A DNA stretch of 64,000 nucleotides from contig NZ_AP024908.1 of assembly GCF_024347135.1 (NCBI RefSeq), positions 248,001 to 312,000 of the forward strand, in the 5' to 3' direction. Positions within the stretch are counted from its first letter, which is position 1; each line of letters begins with the position of its first letter. Shown here in pieces: positions 53,984 to 63,665 of this stretch. A program made the translations under genes and the position numbers. Under the pieces are notes generated by a model. The model was not told where the DNA came from, did no database searches, and saw only the letters and a program-made list of their open reading frames with translations. This DNA is from Vibrio spartinae (GTDB lineage Bacteria; Pseudomonadota; Gammaproteobacteria; Enterobacterales; Vibrionaceae).

Positions 53984-54012
53984 CTGTCATTTGAACGTAA
54001 TCTTTCCGTCAC
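53984..54012 (+). promoter_or_regulatory. Pho box facing ugpQ
   Basis: CTGTCAT-TTGA-ACGTAAT-CTTT-CCGTCAC again shows 7-bp repeats at 11-bp period, on the plus strand, about 60 bp before the ugpQ start. Phosphate starvation would induce both arms. Confidence 0.7.
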
Positions 54013-54071
54013 ATCGGTTTGGAATGCTTCTTACATCGATGAAGGAAAAAGCATCCGTGAGGAAGATAATT

Positions 54072-54800
54072 ATGCAGGTCATGGCGCACCGGGGATATTC
54101 GAGTCAGGCACCGGAAAATACGTTAGCCGCATTTAAACGAGCCATTGCGTTCGGCTGCCAATGGATTGAGTTGGATGTGCAGTTAACCGCAGATCACATT
54201 CCGGTCGTGATTCACGACCAGACATTAGAACGTTGCACCAATGGCGTGGGTCAGATTGGTGAACTGACATTCAGTGAGCTGACACAATATTCGGCGGGTC
54301 ATTGGTTTGATCAAGCATTCCGTGATGAGACGGTGCCAAGTTTAGAAGCGACCTTGCAACTGGCGAAACAGCATCAGATCAACCTGAATATTGAGCTAAA
54401 GCTGTATCCCGGAGATGACGAAACGCTGCTCTGCCAACGGGTGGCGGCGGTGATTGATGCGGTCGGAATTGCTCAGGAACAACTGCTATTTTCCAGTTTC
54501 AGCGTGACGGCACTGGCTGTCATGCAGCGGGTGATGCCAGCCATTCGCCGTGGGGTGTTATGGGAAACCATACCGAGCGATGCTTTTGAGATTCTGGAGG
54601 CGTTAGATGCCTTTAGTGTTCACTGTGATTATCGTCATTTGGATGAACCGCAGGCCGCCGCGATGAAACAGCGTGGTTATGCGCTGTATTGTTATACGCC
54701 GAACCATCCGCTGGATGTGGCCGAGCACTGGCGGTGGGGCGTGGATATGATGATTACGGATAAACCGCACTGCTATTCACCACAGTTGACCGGTGACTGA
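54072..54800 (+). CDS. ugpQ: Glycerophosphodiester phosphodiesterase UgpQ
   Basis: A 242-aa cytoplasmic phosphodiesterase that releases glycerol 3-phosphate from glycerophosphodiesters. Catalytic and metal residues: VMAHRGYSSQAPENTLAAFK, WIELDVQLTADHIPVVIHDQ, LNIELK. ATG 54072 has GAGGAAG 8 bp upstream; ATG 54039 is a less likely start. Its TGA overlaps the regulator's ATG (TGATG). Confidence 0.94.
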   Translation: MQVMAHRGYSSQAPENTLAAFKRAIAFGCQWIELDVQLTADHIPVVIHDQTLERCTNGVGQIGELTFSELTQYSAGHWFDQAFRDETVPSLEATLQLAKQHQINLNIELKLYPGDDETLLCQRVAAVIDAVGIAQEQLLFSSFSVTALAVMQRVMPAIRRGVLWETIPSDAFEILEALDAFSVHCDYRHLDEPQAAAMKQRGYALYCYTPNHPLDVAEHWRWGVDMMITDKPHCYSPQLTGD

Positions 54801-55570
54801 TGGCAGATTTAACCGTTCGCCAAGAACAAATTCTGGCGCTGGTCCATCGTGATGAATATTGCACCATTGAGGCGCTGTCACACCATTTTGCGGTGACGAC
54901 GCAGACCATTCGTCGTGATATCAATGCACTCTGTGCGATGGGGCTGGCAAGGCGACATCATGGCGGGGTCGGTTTACCGGCGACACTGTCGAATCGCAGC
55001 TATTTAGCACGTCAGGCAACCGATCAGGCCGAAAAGCGCCTGATTGCTGAACGTGTCGCACCGTTGATTCCTGACGGAAGTACCGTCTTTTTAGGCATCG
55101 GCACGACAATCGCCTTGATTGCGGAACGTTTGGTGCACCATCACGAACTGCGTGTGGTCACCAATAATTTTGAAGCCGCGCATATCCTTTCTCAAAATGA
55201 ACACATGGAAATCTGGCTCCCGGAGGGACGGATACGCAGTCATGACGGAGATATCGTCGGTGACCATGTCAGCCAGTTTTTTAGTCGCTTTTCCGCGGAT
55301 ATTGGCATTATTGGCTGTGCTGCGGTCAGTCACTTGACGCAACCACCGATGCCCGGCCGCTTTGAAACTGAATCGGCGGAATTTGCCATGGAATATGAAC
55401 TCCGTGAGGCTGCGGTCAGTCAGGCGATTGTTCATCACTCACAGCAGAAATGGCTGGTGGCCAGTCAGGCGAAATGGCAAAGAAAAGCCAATGCAAAAGT
55501 GATTGCGCTCAACCAGTTTGATCGTCTGTTTACCGCGGAATCATCACACGATGAATGGACCGACGCATAG
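54800..55570 (+). CDS. DeoR/GlpR-family transcriptional regulator
   Basis: A 256-aa regulator: HTH TIEALSHHFAVTTQTIRRDI, followed by MGLARRHHGG and the DeoRC effector domain (STVFLGIGTTIALIAERL, IIGCAAVSHL). It is coupled to ugpQ and likely responds to glycerol 3-phosphate or a related compound, adding local control to PhoB regulation. It differs from canonical GlpR, normally placed with glpD or glpEG. Confidence 0.9.
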   Translation: MADLTVRQEQILALVHRDEYCTIEALSHHFAVTTQTIRRDINALCAMGLARRHHGGVGLPATLSNRSYLARQATDQAEKRLIAERVAPLIPDGSTVFLGIGTTIALIAERLVHHHELRVVTNNFEAAHILSQNEHMEIWLPEGRIRSHDGDIVGDHVSQFFSRFSADIGIIGCAAVSHLTQPPMPGRFETESAEFAMEYELREAAVSQAIVHHSQQKWLVASQAKWQRKANAKVIALNQFDRLFTAESSHDEWTDA

Positions 55571-55665
55571 CGGTGGTGTTTGCCTCACACCGCTTATCAC
55601 TTCATTACACCATTTGTTAAGCCATTACATCATTGGTCACATTATTGGCGTACCGTTTCAAACGG

Positions 55666-56595
55666 TCATTGATGAAATCGGAGTGCTGCGGTCAGTTGTT
55701 GTGTGATTTCATCAATAAACACGCGCACGCGGGCTGGCATGTAATGGGTTTGTGCATATTGCATGACAATCGCACCGTGATAGCTGCTTTTAATCGACCA
55801 GTCGGGTAATAACCGGACGATTTCACCACTGGCTAACGCTTCCCGAACCACAAAGTCGTGAAAAATCCCGATGCCCAGCCCATGTTTGACGCCGTTAAGC
55901 CGCATCTGTGAATGATTGACGGCATAGCGTCCGGTGACGGTGACCGTATGGGTTTCCTGCATGTGCATGAATGTCCAGATGTTATCTTTATTATGTTCGG
56001 CCAGATAGAGACAGTCATGGTGTTTTAAGTCTAATGGATGGGCCGGCTGGCCTCGCTCAGCCAGATAAACCGGGCTGGCACACAGCACTAAATTCGTCTT
56101 GCCGATTTCTTTCATCACCAGACTTTCATCGGGTTTGTCGGTTAAACGAATGGCGACATCAATATTGTTTTTAAACAGATCAATATGGCCGTCCTCGGCG
56201 CGTAAACGCAACTGAATATCCGGATACTGTTTGAGGAAGGGGACGACCAAAGGTTGCAGGACTGAATTGAGAAAGGCCTCCGGCGCTGCGACCGTCAGGG
56301 TTCCCGACGGATGAATATGCTCCGAGGTTGAGAGATCAACTGCCTGCTGAGCTGCTTGCATCATCACCAGACATTGGTCATAAATCTGTTGACCTGACTG
56401 GGTAATCATTAGTTTGCGGGTGGTTCTTTCCAACAATTTGACGTGGAGCGATTGTTCCAGTCTGGTAACTAACTTACTCAGGGCGGAAGGCGTGACCCCC
56501 AGTTTCGCGGCTGCTGCTGTGAAACTGCCTTCATTCACAATCAGAATGAAGGTTGCCAAATCCGGTAATAAGCTGATTAATTGTGCCTGAAGCAT
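55666..56595 (-). CDS. LysR-family transcriptional regulator
   Basis: A 309-aa protein from ATG 56595. N-terminal HTH: DLATFILIVNEGSFTAAAAK, LGVTPSALSKLVTRLEQSL, then LLERTTRKLMIT; C-terminal LysR substrate domain (GTLTVAAPEAFLNSVLQPLV; LKHHDCLYLAEHN). It belongs to the large CrgA/YafC-like group. It is divergent from the prephenate dehydratase gene with 239 bp between starts; control of that gene is possible. Confidence 0.9.
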   Translation of the reverse strand: MLQAQLISLLPDLATFILIVNEGSFTAAAAKLGVTPSALSKLVTRLEQSLHVKLLERTTRKLMITQSGQQIYDQCLVMMQAAQQAVDLSTSEHIHPSGTLTVAAPEAFLNSVLQPLVVPFLKQYPDIQLRLRAEDGHIDLFKNNIDVAIRLTDKPDESLVMKEIGKTNLVLCASPVYLAERGQPAHPLDLKHHDCLYLAEHNKDNIWTFMHMQETHTVTVTGRYAVNHSQMRLNGVKHGLGIGIFHDFVVREALASGEIVRLLPDWSIKSSYHGAIVMQYAQTHYMPARVRVFIDEITQQLTAALRFHQ

Positions 56596-56834
56596 TGAAA
56601 TAGACCATCCCGTCAAAAAGGTTGCTGAGCCTATCATACCGGAGTGCTGTCGGGGACGGGTAGTGCGATGAGCAGCAGCGGTTTATTTTATGTTAAACTG
56701 TCGGTTCATTTTCGAGGATAGATCGCGGGATTAGGCGTGATGTGTGCGGACGTGATGTGCTCGGATAAAAACCTGCACACGACAGAAACATGCGATTGAG
56801 AAAAACATGATTGATAGATGAGTTTGGGAAGGAC

Positions 56835-57707
56835 ATGAGAAAAATTGCCACACTGGGGCCGCAGGGAACATTTTCGGAAACCGCAACCCGTCGCTATATT
56901 GCCGGGCTGTCAGCATCAGCGACGAATACGCCGGCACTGCCATCCGAGTTGGTGTATTTCCCGACCATCGAACGGGCGTTGGCTGCGATTGGTTCGGTTT
57001 GTGATGTGGGTGTGTTGCCGATTGAAAATTTCTCTGAGGGCTTTATTCCATCCGTGCTCGATCAACTGATTCATGCGGATCTGAAAGTCATCGGTGAAGT
57101 GATTCTCCCGATTCGTTTTGCTTGTGTGAGTACGGTTGCGTTGAGTGAGATTCAACAATTATTTGTTCAGTTCGTCGCGAAAGGGCAGTGCAGTCGTTTT
57201 ATTGAATCATTGGGACCCTGTCAGATTGTTCTGACCGAGAGTAATACCGAATCGCTGGCTTTGGCTCGTCAGGCATCACAACCCAGTGCGGCCATTGTGC
57301 CGGCGGATCATGTGCAGCAAGAGACGTTTGCTGCAGTGGTTGAGAACGTCAATGACTATGAGAATAATCAGACTCGGTTTTTGGTCTTTGCTGCCCAACA
57401 TTACCCGGAGACTTATGATGCTGAAGCCGACTATAAAACCAGCCTGATGGTCGTCGATGAGCATGATCACCCCGGTTTTCTCGGTGAGATTCTGACTTCT
57501 TTCTCCCGCCGGAAAATCAATCTGACGTCGATCATTTCCCGGCCGACCTGCACACAATTCGGTAAATATCACTTTTTTATCGATTTGGACGGCCACCACC
57601 AAGACTCAGCCGTCGCAGCGGCTCTGACCGAAATCGAGGCAATCAGTAAAGTAAAATGTCTCGGTTCTTATTTGAAAGCCCGGGTCCTTGAGCGGTCGCG
57701 TTTTTGA
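56835..57707 (+). CDS. Monofunctional prephenate dehydratase
   Basis: A 290-aa enzyme converting prephenate to phenylpyruvate. PDT domain: IATLGPQGTFSETATRRYIA, GVLPIENFSEG, DYENNQTRFLVF with the conserved TRF. The C-terminal ACT domain (HPGFLGEILTSFSRRKINLT; ISRP) would give feedback by phenylalanine. There is no chorismate-mutase domain, unlike the PheA P-protein usual in gammaproteobacteria. ATG 56835 has GGAAGGAC 2-3 bp upstream, unusually close. Confidence 0.85.
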   Translation: MRKIATLGPQGTFSETATRRYIAGLSASATNTPALPSELVYFPTIERALAAIGSVCDVGVLPIENFSEGFIPSVLDQLIHADLKVIGEVILPIRFACVSTVALSEIQQLFVQFVAKGQCSRFIESLGPCQIVLTESNTESLALARQASQPSAAIVPADHVQQETFAAVVENVNDYENNQTRFLVFAAQHYPETYDAEADYKTSLMVVDEHDHPGFLGEILTSFSRRKINLTSIISRPTCTQFGKYHFFIDLDGHHQDSAVAAALTEIEAISKVKCLGSYLKARVLERSRF

Positions 57708-57720
57708 ATGTCTGAACCGG

Positions 57721-59541
57721 CTAGCAATTCAAAATACCAAGCATTTTGAGTTTACGGTAGATCGTATTGCGGCTGACACCGAGTAACCGGGAGGTCTGGC
57801 TGATATTTCCCTGAGTTGCCTGATAGGTTTGCAGCAAACGGTTTTCGACCGTGGTTTTTAAATCTGGCATTCGCTGTGCTTTGCTGACCTCTGGTGGTGA
57901 GGTGTCCGCCAGTTGAATCGATGAGGGGTCGGTTGGTGGTGCTGACGTCGTCAACGATTTCAGAATATGACCGGGCATATGTGCCAGTTGTAGTAACGGC
58001 TCGTCGCTGGTGAGCAGGCAAGTGACTTTCAGCATATTATCCAGTTCGCGAATATTGCCCGGCCAGAGATAAGCTTGCAGAATGTGCAGTAGTTGCGGAC
58101 AGATTTGTTGCTGATTGAGACGATACTGACGGTGAATCTGTTCAATCAGTTGGGCTTTATCCTGCCGCTCCCGCAGTGGCGGTAGTTCGAGCACCAGCCC
58201 GTTGAGCCGATAGTAGAGGTCTTGGCGGAATCGTCCGGCTGCGACTTCTGCGGTTAAATCCTTATGGGTGGCCGCGATGACCTGAATATTGACCGCTTGA
58301 CTCTGACCCGACCCAACCGGAATCACTTCTTTTTCTTGTAAGACATGCAGCAGGCGACATTGTGCATCCTGCGGCATGTCGGCAATTTCATCGAGAAACA
58401 ACATACCTTGATGGGCTTGGCGGATTTTACCCTGATAACCTTTAGGGCTCGCCCCCGTGAAGGCGCCGGCAACATAACCGAATAGTTCGGATTCGATCAG
58501 ATCTTTGGGGATCGCGCCACAATTGACGATTACCAGCGGATGATGTTTGCGTGAGCTGTGCTGATGTAAGGCTTTGACGAATTCATTTTTACCGACCCCG
58601 GTTTCTCCGAGAATCAGCAAAGGAATATCTTTATCGATCAGTTTATGCGCCTGTTGCCAGGCTTGTTCAATCCGGTCATCGCCGAAATGAAGTTCACAGG
58701 ATGTGGTGAATGCGCTGGCCGCGCGAAACGTGCTGGATTTTGTTGCAGCGGATTGGAGAGGCTGTTTTTCAAAAACCAGCGCCCGGTCTTGCTGTTGTAA
58801 TAGGTTCTCAATGGACAGCCCAATAATGTTGGGGCGTTCAAGTAACTGAAATGCAATGTGGTTATGCGCAAGAACTTTACCGGATGCGTCCGCAACCAAC
58901 ACCCCCTGCCAGCCGCTGTTGAGTAAGTTTTTTTCACAGGCCAGATTGATTTTAACCGCACCGTCAGGGATATCGCATAAAAGATGGTTTTCCACCTGTT
59001 GAACCATATTCTGCACCAGCATTTGCGTGGAAAGATCATGCTGCTGTTGTTCGCTGGTAATATCCAAAATACCGATGAGTTGCCCGTGGTGATTAAACAC
59101 CGGACTGGCAGAGCAGCTAATAAACTGGTGCTGATGAACGTAGTGTTGTTTGCCGATAATCGTTAATGGTCTGGCTTCGACAATCGCAGTGCCGATGGCG
59201 TTGGTCCCTTTGAGGTTTTCCTGCCAGCAAACACCATTCTCTAATGCGATCTGAGTCAGGCGTTCTTGAAACCGTGGTTGCCCCCAGCTTGCCAGAATGA
59301 CCCCTTCCCGGTCGGTCAGGATCAGGCGACTGTCACTATGCGCAAACATCTGATTAAACAACGGCACCGCATAAGTTTCGACAGCTTGAATCAGCGGGTT
59401 CACCGACCATTTCCGTTCTTTGAGTTCCGCACCGGACATGATGATGTTGTCAGGTTGTCTACGCTGTTTTAAACCGGCTTGATGACAGCGATCCCAAGAG
59501 GATGTCAGCCAGTCACCAGCAGAAAATTGAACATGTTGCAT
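57721..59541 (-). CDS. Sigma-54-dependent activator, AcoR-like
   Basis: A 606-aa enhancer-binding protein. N-terminal GAF sensor region (~75-200; GTNAIGTAIVEARPLTIIGK), AAA+ domain with Walker A GETGVGKNEFVKAL, sigma-54 contact GAFTGASPKG, Walker B MLFLDEIADMPQDAQ and arginine finger region, and a C-terminal Fis-type HTH (LLQTYQATQGNISQTSRLLG, VSRNTIYRKL). Start ATG 59541; GTG 59544 is one codon earlier. It is divergent from the aldehyde dehydrogenase gene, whose promoter is of sigma-54 type. Confidence 0.93.
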   Translation of the reverse strand: MQHVQFSAGDWLTSSWDRCHQAGLKQRRQPDNIIMSGAELKERKWSVNPLIQAVETYAVPLFNQMFAHSDSRLILTDREGVILASWGQPRFQERLTQIALENGVCWQENLKGTNAIGTAIVEARPLTIIGKQHYVHQHQFISCSASPVFNHHGQLIGILDITSEQQQHDLSTQMLVQNMVQQVENHLLCDIPDGAVKINLACEKNLLNSGWQGVLVADASGKVLAHNHIAFQLLERPNIIGLSIENLLQQQDRALVFEKQPLQSAATKSSTFRAASAFTTSCELHFGDDRIEQAWQQAHKLIDKDIPLLILGETGVGKNEFVKALHQHSSRKHHPLVIVNCGAIPKDLIESELFGYVAGAFTGASPKGYQGKIRQAHQGMLFLDEIADMPQDAQCRLLHVLQEKEVIPVGSGQSQAVNIQVIAATHKDLTAEVAAGRFRQDLYYRLNGLVLELPPLRERQDKAQLIEQIHRQYRLNQQQICPQLLHILQAYLWPGNIRELDNMLKVTCLLTSDEPLLQLAHMPGHILKSLTTSAPPTDPSSIQLADTSPPEVSKAQRMPDLKTTVENRLLQTYQATQGNISQTSRLLGVSRNTIYRKLKMLGILNC

Positions 59542-59567
59542 CACTGTTTCACTCTTTCACATGAACG

Positions 59568-59586
59568 GTGTTCCATTTTGGAACAC
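59568..59586. promoter_or_regulatory. Upstream activator site candidate for the AcoR-like protein
   Basis: GTGTTCCA-TTT-TGGAACAC is a perfect palindrome with 8-bp arms, about 120 bp upstream of the sigma-54 promoter and just outside the activator gene. A second inverted repeat GTTAC-AAAAA-GGTAAC lies near 59663. Confidence 0.78.
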
Positions 59587-59695
59587 TTGAACAATTTGGA
59601 GAGAATCATTGGGTTATCCCAACACCAATGGGTTACTGTTGTTATTTTTTGTTAATCATAGTGTTACAAAAAGGTAACAACAAGCTTTTCCATGC

Positions 59696-59710
59696 TGGCC
59701 TGTGATTTGC
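59696..59710 (+). promoter_or_regulatory. Sigma-54 promoter of the aldehyde dehydrogenase gene
   Basis: TGGCCTG-TGAT-TTGC has the invariant GG and GC at 10-bp spacing. The predicted start is near 59722, leaving a leader of about 118 nt. Confidence 0.8.
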
Positions 59711-59839
59711 GTTACACAGAAAATAACAGGTAAAACAGAACGTCTGAATAAGCTCATCATAAACAATCTCATAATAAATAATGTCATCACAAAAAATGAC
59801 ATGAACGTGAACGATAAAATCGGCCAGAAGGAACGACAT

Positions 59840-61360
59840 ATGATTTATGCGCAACCCGGAACAACAGATGCAATCATCAACTTTAAATCCCATTATGATA
59901 ACTATATTGGTGGTCAGTGGGTCAAACCGGTTGGTGGAGCCTACTTTGACAATATTTCTCCGGTGAATGGTCAGCCTTACTGTCAGGTTGCCCGCTCTTC
60001 GGAAGCAGATATCAACCTTGCTTTGGACGCAGCGCATGAGATTCGTGCTCAATGGGCTGCAACATCCGTCACTGAGCGTGCCAACATTCTCCTCAAAGTT
60101 GCCGATCGCATTGAAGCACATCTGGAAGAGCTGGCTGTTGCTGAAGCATGGGAAAATGGCAAACCTGTCCGTGAAACGCTGGCTGCGGATCTGCCGCTGG
60201 TGGTGGATCACTTCCGCTATTTCGCCGGTTGTATTCGTGCGCAGGAAGGGTCAGCCGCAGAGCTGGATAGCACCACGGCAAGTTATCATTTCCCTGAGCC
60301 GATCGGCGTCGTCGGACAAATCATTCCGTGGAACTTCCCGATGTTGATGGCGGCCTGGAAACTGGCACCGGCACTGGCGGCGGGCTGTTGTGTGGTATTA
60401 AAACCAGCAGAACAGACACCAACGTCTATACTGGTACTAATGGAAAAAATTGGTGACCTGTTGCCACCGGGTGTCGTCAACGTCGTCAACGGATATGGTG
60501 CTGAAGCCGGACAAGCATTAGCCGTCAGTAACCGCATTGCCAAACTGGCGTTTACCGGTTCAACCCAAGTGGGCAACCATATCTTGAAATGCGCAGCCGA
60601 TAACCTGATTCCATCAACCGTTGAGTTGGGTGGTAAATCACCAAATCTCTACTTCTCCGATATTTTCGATTACGAAGATGAATATTTAGAGAAGTGTATT
60701 GAGGGGATTTTGCTGGGGTTCTTCAACCAAGGCGAAGTCTGTACGTGCCCGTCTCGGGTGTTGGTGCATGAATCGGTTTATGAACGGTTTATTGAGAAAG
60801 TGATTGAACGGGCGAAAACCATCAAACAGGGCAATCCGCTCGATACTGAAACGCAAGTCGGATCGCAGGTATCACAGGAACAATTCGACAAGATTCTCAG
60901 CTATCTTGAAATCGGTCGTAACGAAGGCGCTCAAGTTCTGTTTGGCGGAGAAACATCGCAACAGCATGGCAGCCTCGAAAATGGCTACTATATTCAGCCG
61001 ACCATGCTCTTCGGTCATAACAAAATGCGCGTCTTTCAGGAAGAAATTTTCGGCCCGGTGATTGCGATTACGACGTTTAAAGATGAAGCCGAAGCCTTGG
61101 CGATTGCCAATGATACGGAATACGGTTTGGGTGCCGGAGTATGGACGCGCGATACTAACCTCGCCTATCGCATGGCAAGAAATATCGAAGCGGGTCGGGT
61201 TTGGGTGAATTGCTACCATGCTTATCCGGCGCATGCGGCTTTCGGTGGCTACAAAAAATCAGGCATTGGTCGGGAAAATCATAAAATGATGCTCGGCCAC
61301 TATCAGAATACGAAGAATATACTGGTGAGTTACAGCATCAACCCACTGGGATTCTTTTAG
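59840..61360 (+). CDS. NAD-dependent aldehyde dehydrogenase (AldB/ExaC-like)
   Basis: A 506-aa class 1/2 aldehyde dehydrogenase, probably acetaldehyde dehydrogenase. [31 protein letters not shown], catalytic Glu in [10 protein letters not shown] and Cys in [13 protein letters not shown], then the [20 protein letters not shown] ending that marks the AldB/ExaC/AcoD group. ATG 59840 follows AAGGAACGACAT; earlier codons in frame lack a site. It is controlled by sigma-54 and the divergent AcoR-like activator. Confidence 0.94.
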   Translation: MIYAQPGTTDAIINFKSHYDNYIGGQWVKPVGGAYFDNISPVNGQPYCQVARSSEADINLALDAAHEIRAQWAATSVTERANILLKVADRIEAHLEELAVAEAWENGKPVRETLAADLPLVVDHFRYFAGCIRAQEGSAAELDSTTASYHFPEPIGVVGQIIPWNFPMLMAAWKLAPALAAGCCVVLKPAEQTPTSILVLMEKIGDLLPPGVVNVVNGYGAEAGQALAVSNRIAKLAFTGSTQVGNHILKCAADNLIPSTVELGGKSPNLYFSDIFDYEDEYLEKCIEGILLGFFNQGEVCTCPSRVLVHESVYERFIEKVIERAKTIKQGNPLDTETQVGSQVSQEQFDKILSYLEIGRNEGAQVLFGGETSQQHGSLENGYYIQPTMLFGHNKMRVFQEEIFGPVIAITTFKDEAEALAIANDTEYGLGAGVWTRDTNLAYRMARNIEAGRVWVNCYHAYPAHAAFGGYKKSGIGRENHKMMLGHYQNTKNILVSYSINPLGFF

Positions 61361-61444
61361 AGTTTTGTCCCCCCCGCTTCACGAAAGAGAAGTTGTGAAG
61401 CACTTATTGTGCTATGAACTAAGGACGGTTTAGCACGCTTACGC

Positions 61445-61473
61445 AGCGCCTCTGTTTTCAGAGGCGCTTTTTT
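61445..61473 (+). terminator. Rho-independent terminator of the aldehyde dehydrogenase gene
   Basis: AGCGCCTCTG-TTTT-CAGAGGCGCT is a perfect 10-bp stem followed by T residues. Confidence 0.93.
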
Positions 61474-61716
61474 ATTGGCAGATTTTTATTCGTAAGCTGG
61501 TCGCGGCCTGTCCCTGTAATTTGTTTTTGTTACTTGGTATGCATTGTTTATCATTTATCCGGTCACACCGTCACGCCAGAATTGTGATGTACATTTATGT
61601 GCATCGATGCTATAACCCCTTTTGCATTACTTTTTTAGCTTATTGTTTTTAACTTATTGTTTTTTAAATTGTTATTTTTGTAAATTATTTTTCCAATAAA
61701 ATTTTGAGATGGTGTT

Positions 61717-62328
61717 ATGAGTATTTTTCAACAATCAGATCCGGCTCGTCGGCGTTATGGCCTCGCGGCATTCATTGGCCTTATTGCAGGTATTGTTTCT
61801 GCATTCGTGAAGTGGGGGGCTGAGCATCCGCTACCGCCTCGTAGTCCCGATGATATTTTCAGTGCGGCTTGTGCACCGGAATTACTCAATCGTGTCGCAG
61901 AACAGATTGACTGTTCGCGTAATTTTTTAAATCCACCTTATGTTTTTCTGCGTGATTGGTTGGGAATGGTTGATCCGAATAGTGCGGTGTATACCTTCGC
62001 CGGACATGCGTTCAACTGGGTTGGCGTGACACACATTATTTTCTCCATTGTGTTTGCCGTTGGTTACTGTGTGGTGACCGAACGGTTCCCTGTCTTTAAA
62101 CTATGGCAGGGTCTGCTTGCCGGTGCATTGGCACAACTGTTTGTCCATATGATCTCTTTCCCACTGATGGGTTTAACGCCACCGGTTTTGGATTTGCCTT
62201 GGTATGAGCATGTTTCTGAAATTGTCGGGCATTTAATCTGGTTCTGGTCGATTGAAATTATTCGTCGCGATTTACGCAATCGGATGACCCACGAACCGGA
62301 CCCTGAAGTGCCAATCACGGCTCGGTGA
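61717..62328 (+). CDS. YagU-family (DUF1440) inner-membrane protein
   Basis: A 203-aa membrane protein. [35 protein letters not shown]-like '[13 protein letters not shown]' and [15 protein letters not shown] match E. coli YagU, linked there to acid tolerance. About four TM helices. Single-gene unit closed by a terminator. Confidence 0.88.
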   Translation: MSIFQQSDPARRRYGLAAFIGLIAGIVSAFVKWGAEHPLPPRSPDDIFSAACAPELLNRVAEQIDCSRNFLNPPYVFLRDWLGMVDPNSAVYTFAGHAFNWVGVTHIIFSIVFAVGYCVVTERFPVFKLWQGLLAGALAQLFVHMISFPLMGLTPPVLDLPWYEHVSEIVGHLIWFWSIEIIRRDLRNRMTHEPDPEVPITAR

Positions 62329-62437
62329 ATTTAACCTGCATCGATGACGGTGTGATTGAGGTCCTTGCGATCGTTTGACGCGTTCGGTGACGACTCTCGA
62401 AGTCTTCAAATCATGTCGCCCTTAAGAACCGATGAGA

Positions 62438-62479
62438 TGCCACCACGTCTGCTGTTTTGACGTGGTGGCATTTTTTTTT
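62438..62479 (+). terminator. Rho-independent terminator
   Basis: TGCCACCACGTC and GACGTGGTGGCA form a perfect 12-bp stem around TGCTGTTTT, followed by nine T residues; about 110 bp downstream of the YagU-like gene. Confidence 0.92.
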
Positions 62480-62508
62480 GGATCGCTTTGGTACTGACGG
62501 GGCTGAAG

Positions 62509-62598
62509 GGTATTGAGAAAAAGTGTATTGAGCAGAGAGGGTATTGAGGAAAAAAGGTATTGAGAAAAAAACAGATTGAGAAAGAAAAGTATATTGGA
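62509..62598. repeat. Intergenic tandem array, five to six units of about 16 bp
   Basis: Units of the form GTATTGAG(A/G)AAAAA(A/G)G repeat between the terminator and the amidoligase gene. Individual units carry one to four changes. Confidence 0.85.
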
Positions 62599-62690
62599 TA
62601 ACAATTACTTAGACTTCCAGCCATCTTGCAAAAGCCCGAGGCCGATATGCTAGACTGGTAAGAACGATGTACAACAATGGTGATTGAGCA

Positions 62691-63665
62691 ATGTCATTTA
62701 AGATGCCACCGGTGACTGACACGCACCAAGGTGCGGTCAGAAAAGTAGGATTTGAATTGGAATTTACCGGTTTGACGCTTGAACAAGTGATTGAGCCCTT
62801 GTGCTCAATTTTAGGGGGACAAGTTGAACAGCGGTCCGCGGTTGAGTTTCATGTACGTACCGACGATTTAGGTACGTTCAATATCGAACTAGACTGGGAT
62901 TTCCTCAAACGTAAAGCCCAAACGGCTTGGCAGAAAGACGATGGTCATCAACTGGTCGATATGTTGCATCAGGCTGCTTTGCCGGTTGTACCGCTTGAAA
63001 TTGTCAGCCCGCCGATTCCGCTGGATCAACTTGAGCCGCTGAATCAACTGATTCCTGCATTGCGAAAAGCGGGGGCGAAGGGGACCGAAGATTCTGTGAT
63101 TGCTGCTTTTGGGGTGCATATCAATCCTGAATTACCGGATTTGAGTGCTGCCACGATCAATCGCTATCTCAAAGCATTTGCTTTATTACAGTGGTGGTTA
63201 GTCGAGGCGCATGGGGTTGATCCGACACGGCGAATCAGTCCTTATATTGCGCTCTATCCGGAAGCTTATGTGAAAGAGCTGCTCACGGATACTTCCGCTG
63301 ATTTGACGCATCTGTTTGATCGCTATCTTAAACATAATCCTACGCGCAATCGTGCGCTGGATTTACTGCCGTTGTTGGCTGAGATCGATGCTGATCGGGT
63401 GCGTCAGGTGGTTGATGATCCTAAAATCAAAGCGCGTCCCACATTCCACTACCGTCTGCCGGACTGCCGGATTGAAGATGCGGGCTGGGATCTGACCAAG
63501 AGTTGGGATTTGTGGTGTGTTGTTGAAAAGCTTGCAGCGGATCCACAGGCTATCGAGACGCTGGCCGCACGCTTTCTTCAATTAGAACGTCCTTTGATTG
63601 GTGTCGAACGCAAAGTTTGGGTAAAGGAGATCTCACAATGGCTCAACGACCAAGGGTGGGTGTAA
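62691..63665 (+). CDS. Amidoligase-family protein
   Basis: A 324-aa protein of the amidoligase_2 family (COOH-NH2 ligases related to glutamine synthetase and gamma-GCS). GFELEFTGLTLEQVIEPL at the N-terminus is the metal-binding strand; EIVSPPIPLDQL and SVIAAFGVHINPELPDLSA (His-containing) follow. It would form an amide or isopeptide bond using ATP; substrates unknown. It overlaps the following hydrolase gene by 28 bp in another frame, so the two are coupled. Confidence 0.87.
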   Translation: MSFKMPPVTDTHQGAVRKVGFELEFTGLTLEQVIEPLCSILGGQVEQRSAVEFHVRTDDLGTFNIELDWDFLKRKAQTAWQKDDGHQLVDMLHQAALPVVPLEIVSPPIPLDQLEPLNQLIPALRKAGAKGTEDSVIAAFGVHINPELPDLSAATINRYLKAFALLQWWLVEAHGVDPTRRISPYIALYPEAYVKELLTDTSADLTHLFDRYLKHNPTRNRALDLLPLLAEIDADRVRQVVDDPKIKARPTFHYRLPDCRIEDAGWDLTKSWDLWCVVEKLAADPQAIETLAARFLQLERPLIGVERKVWVKEISQWLNDQGWV

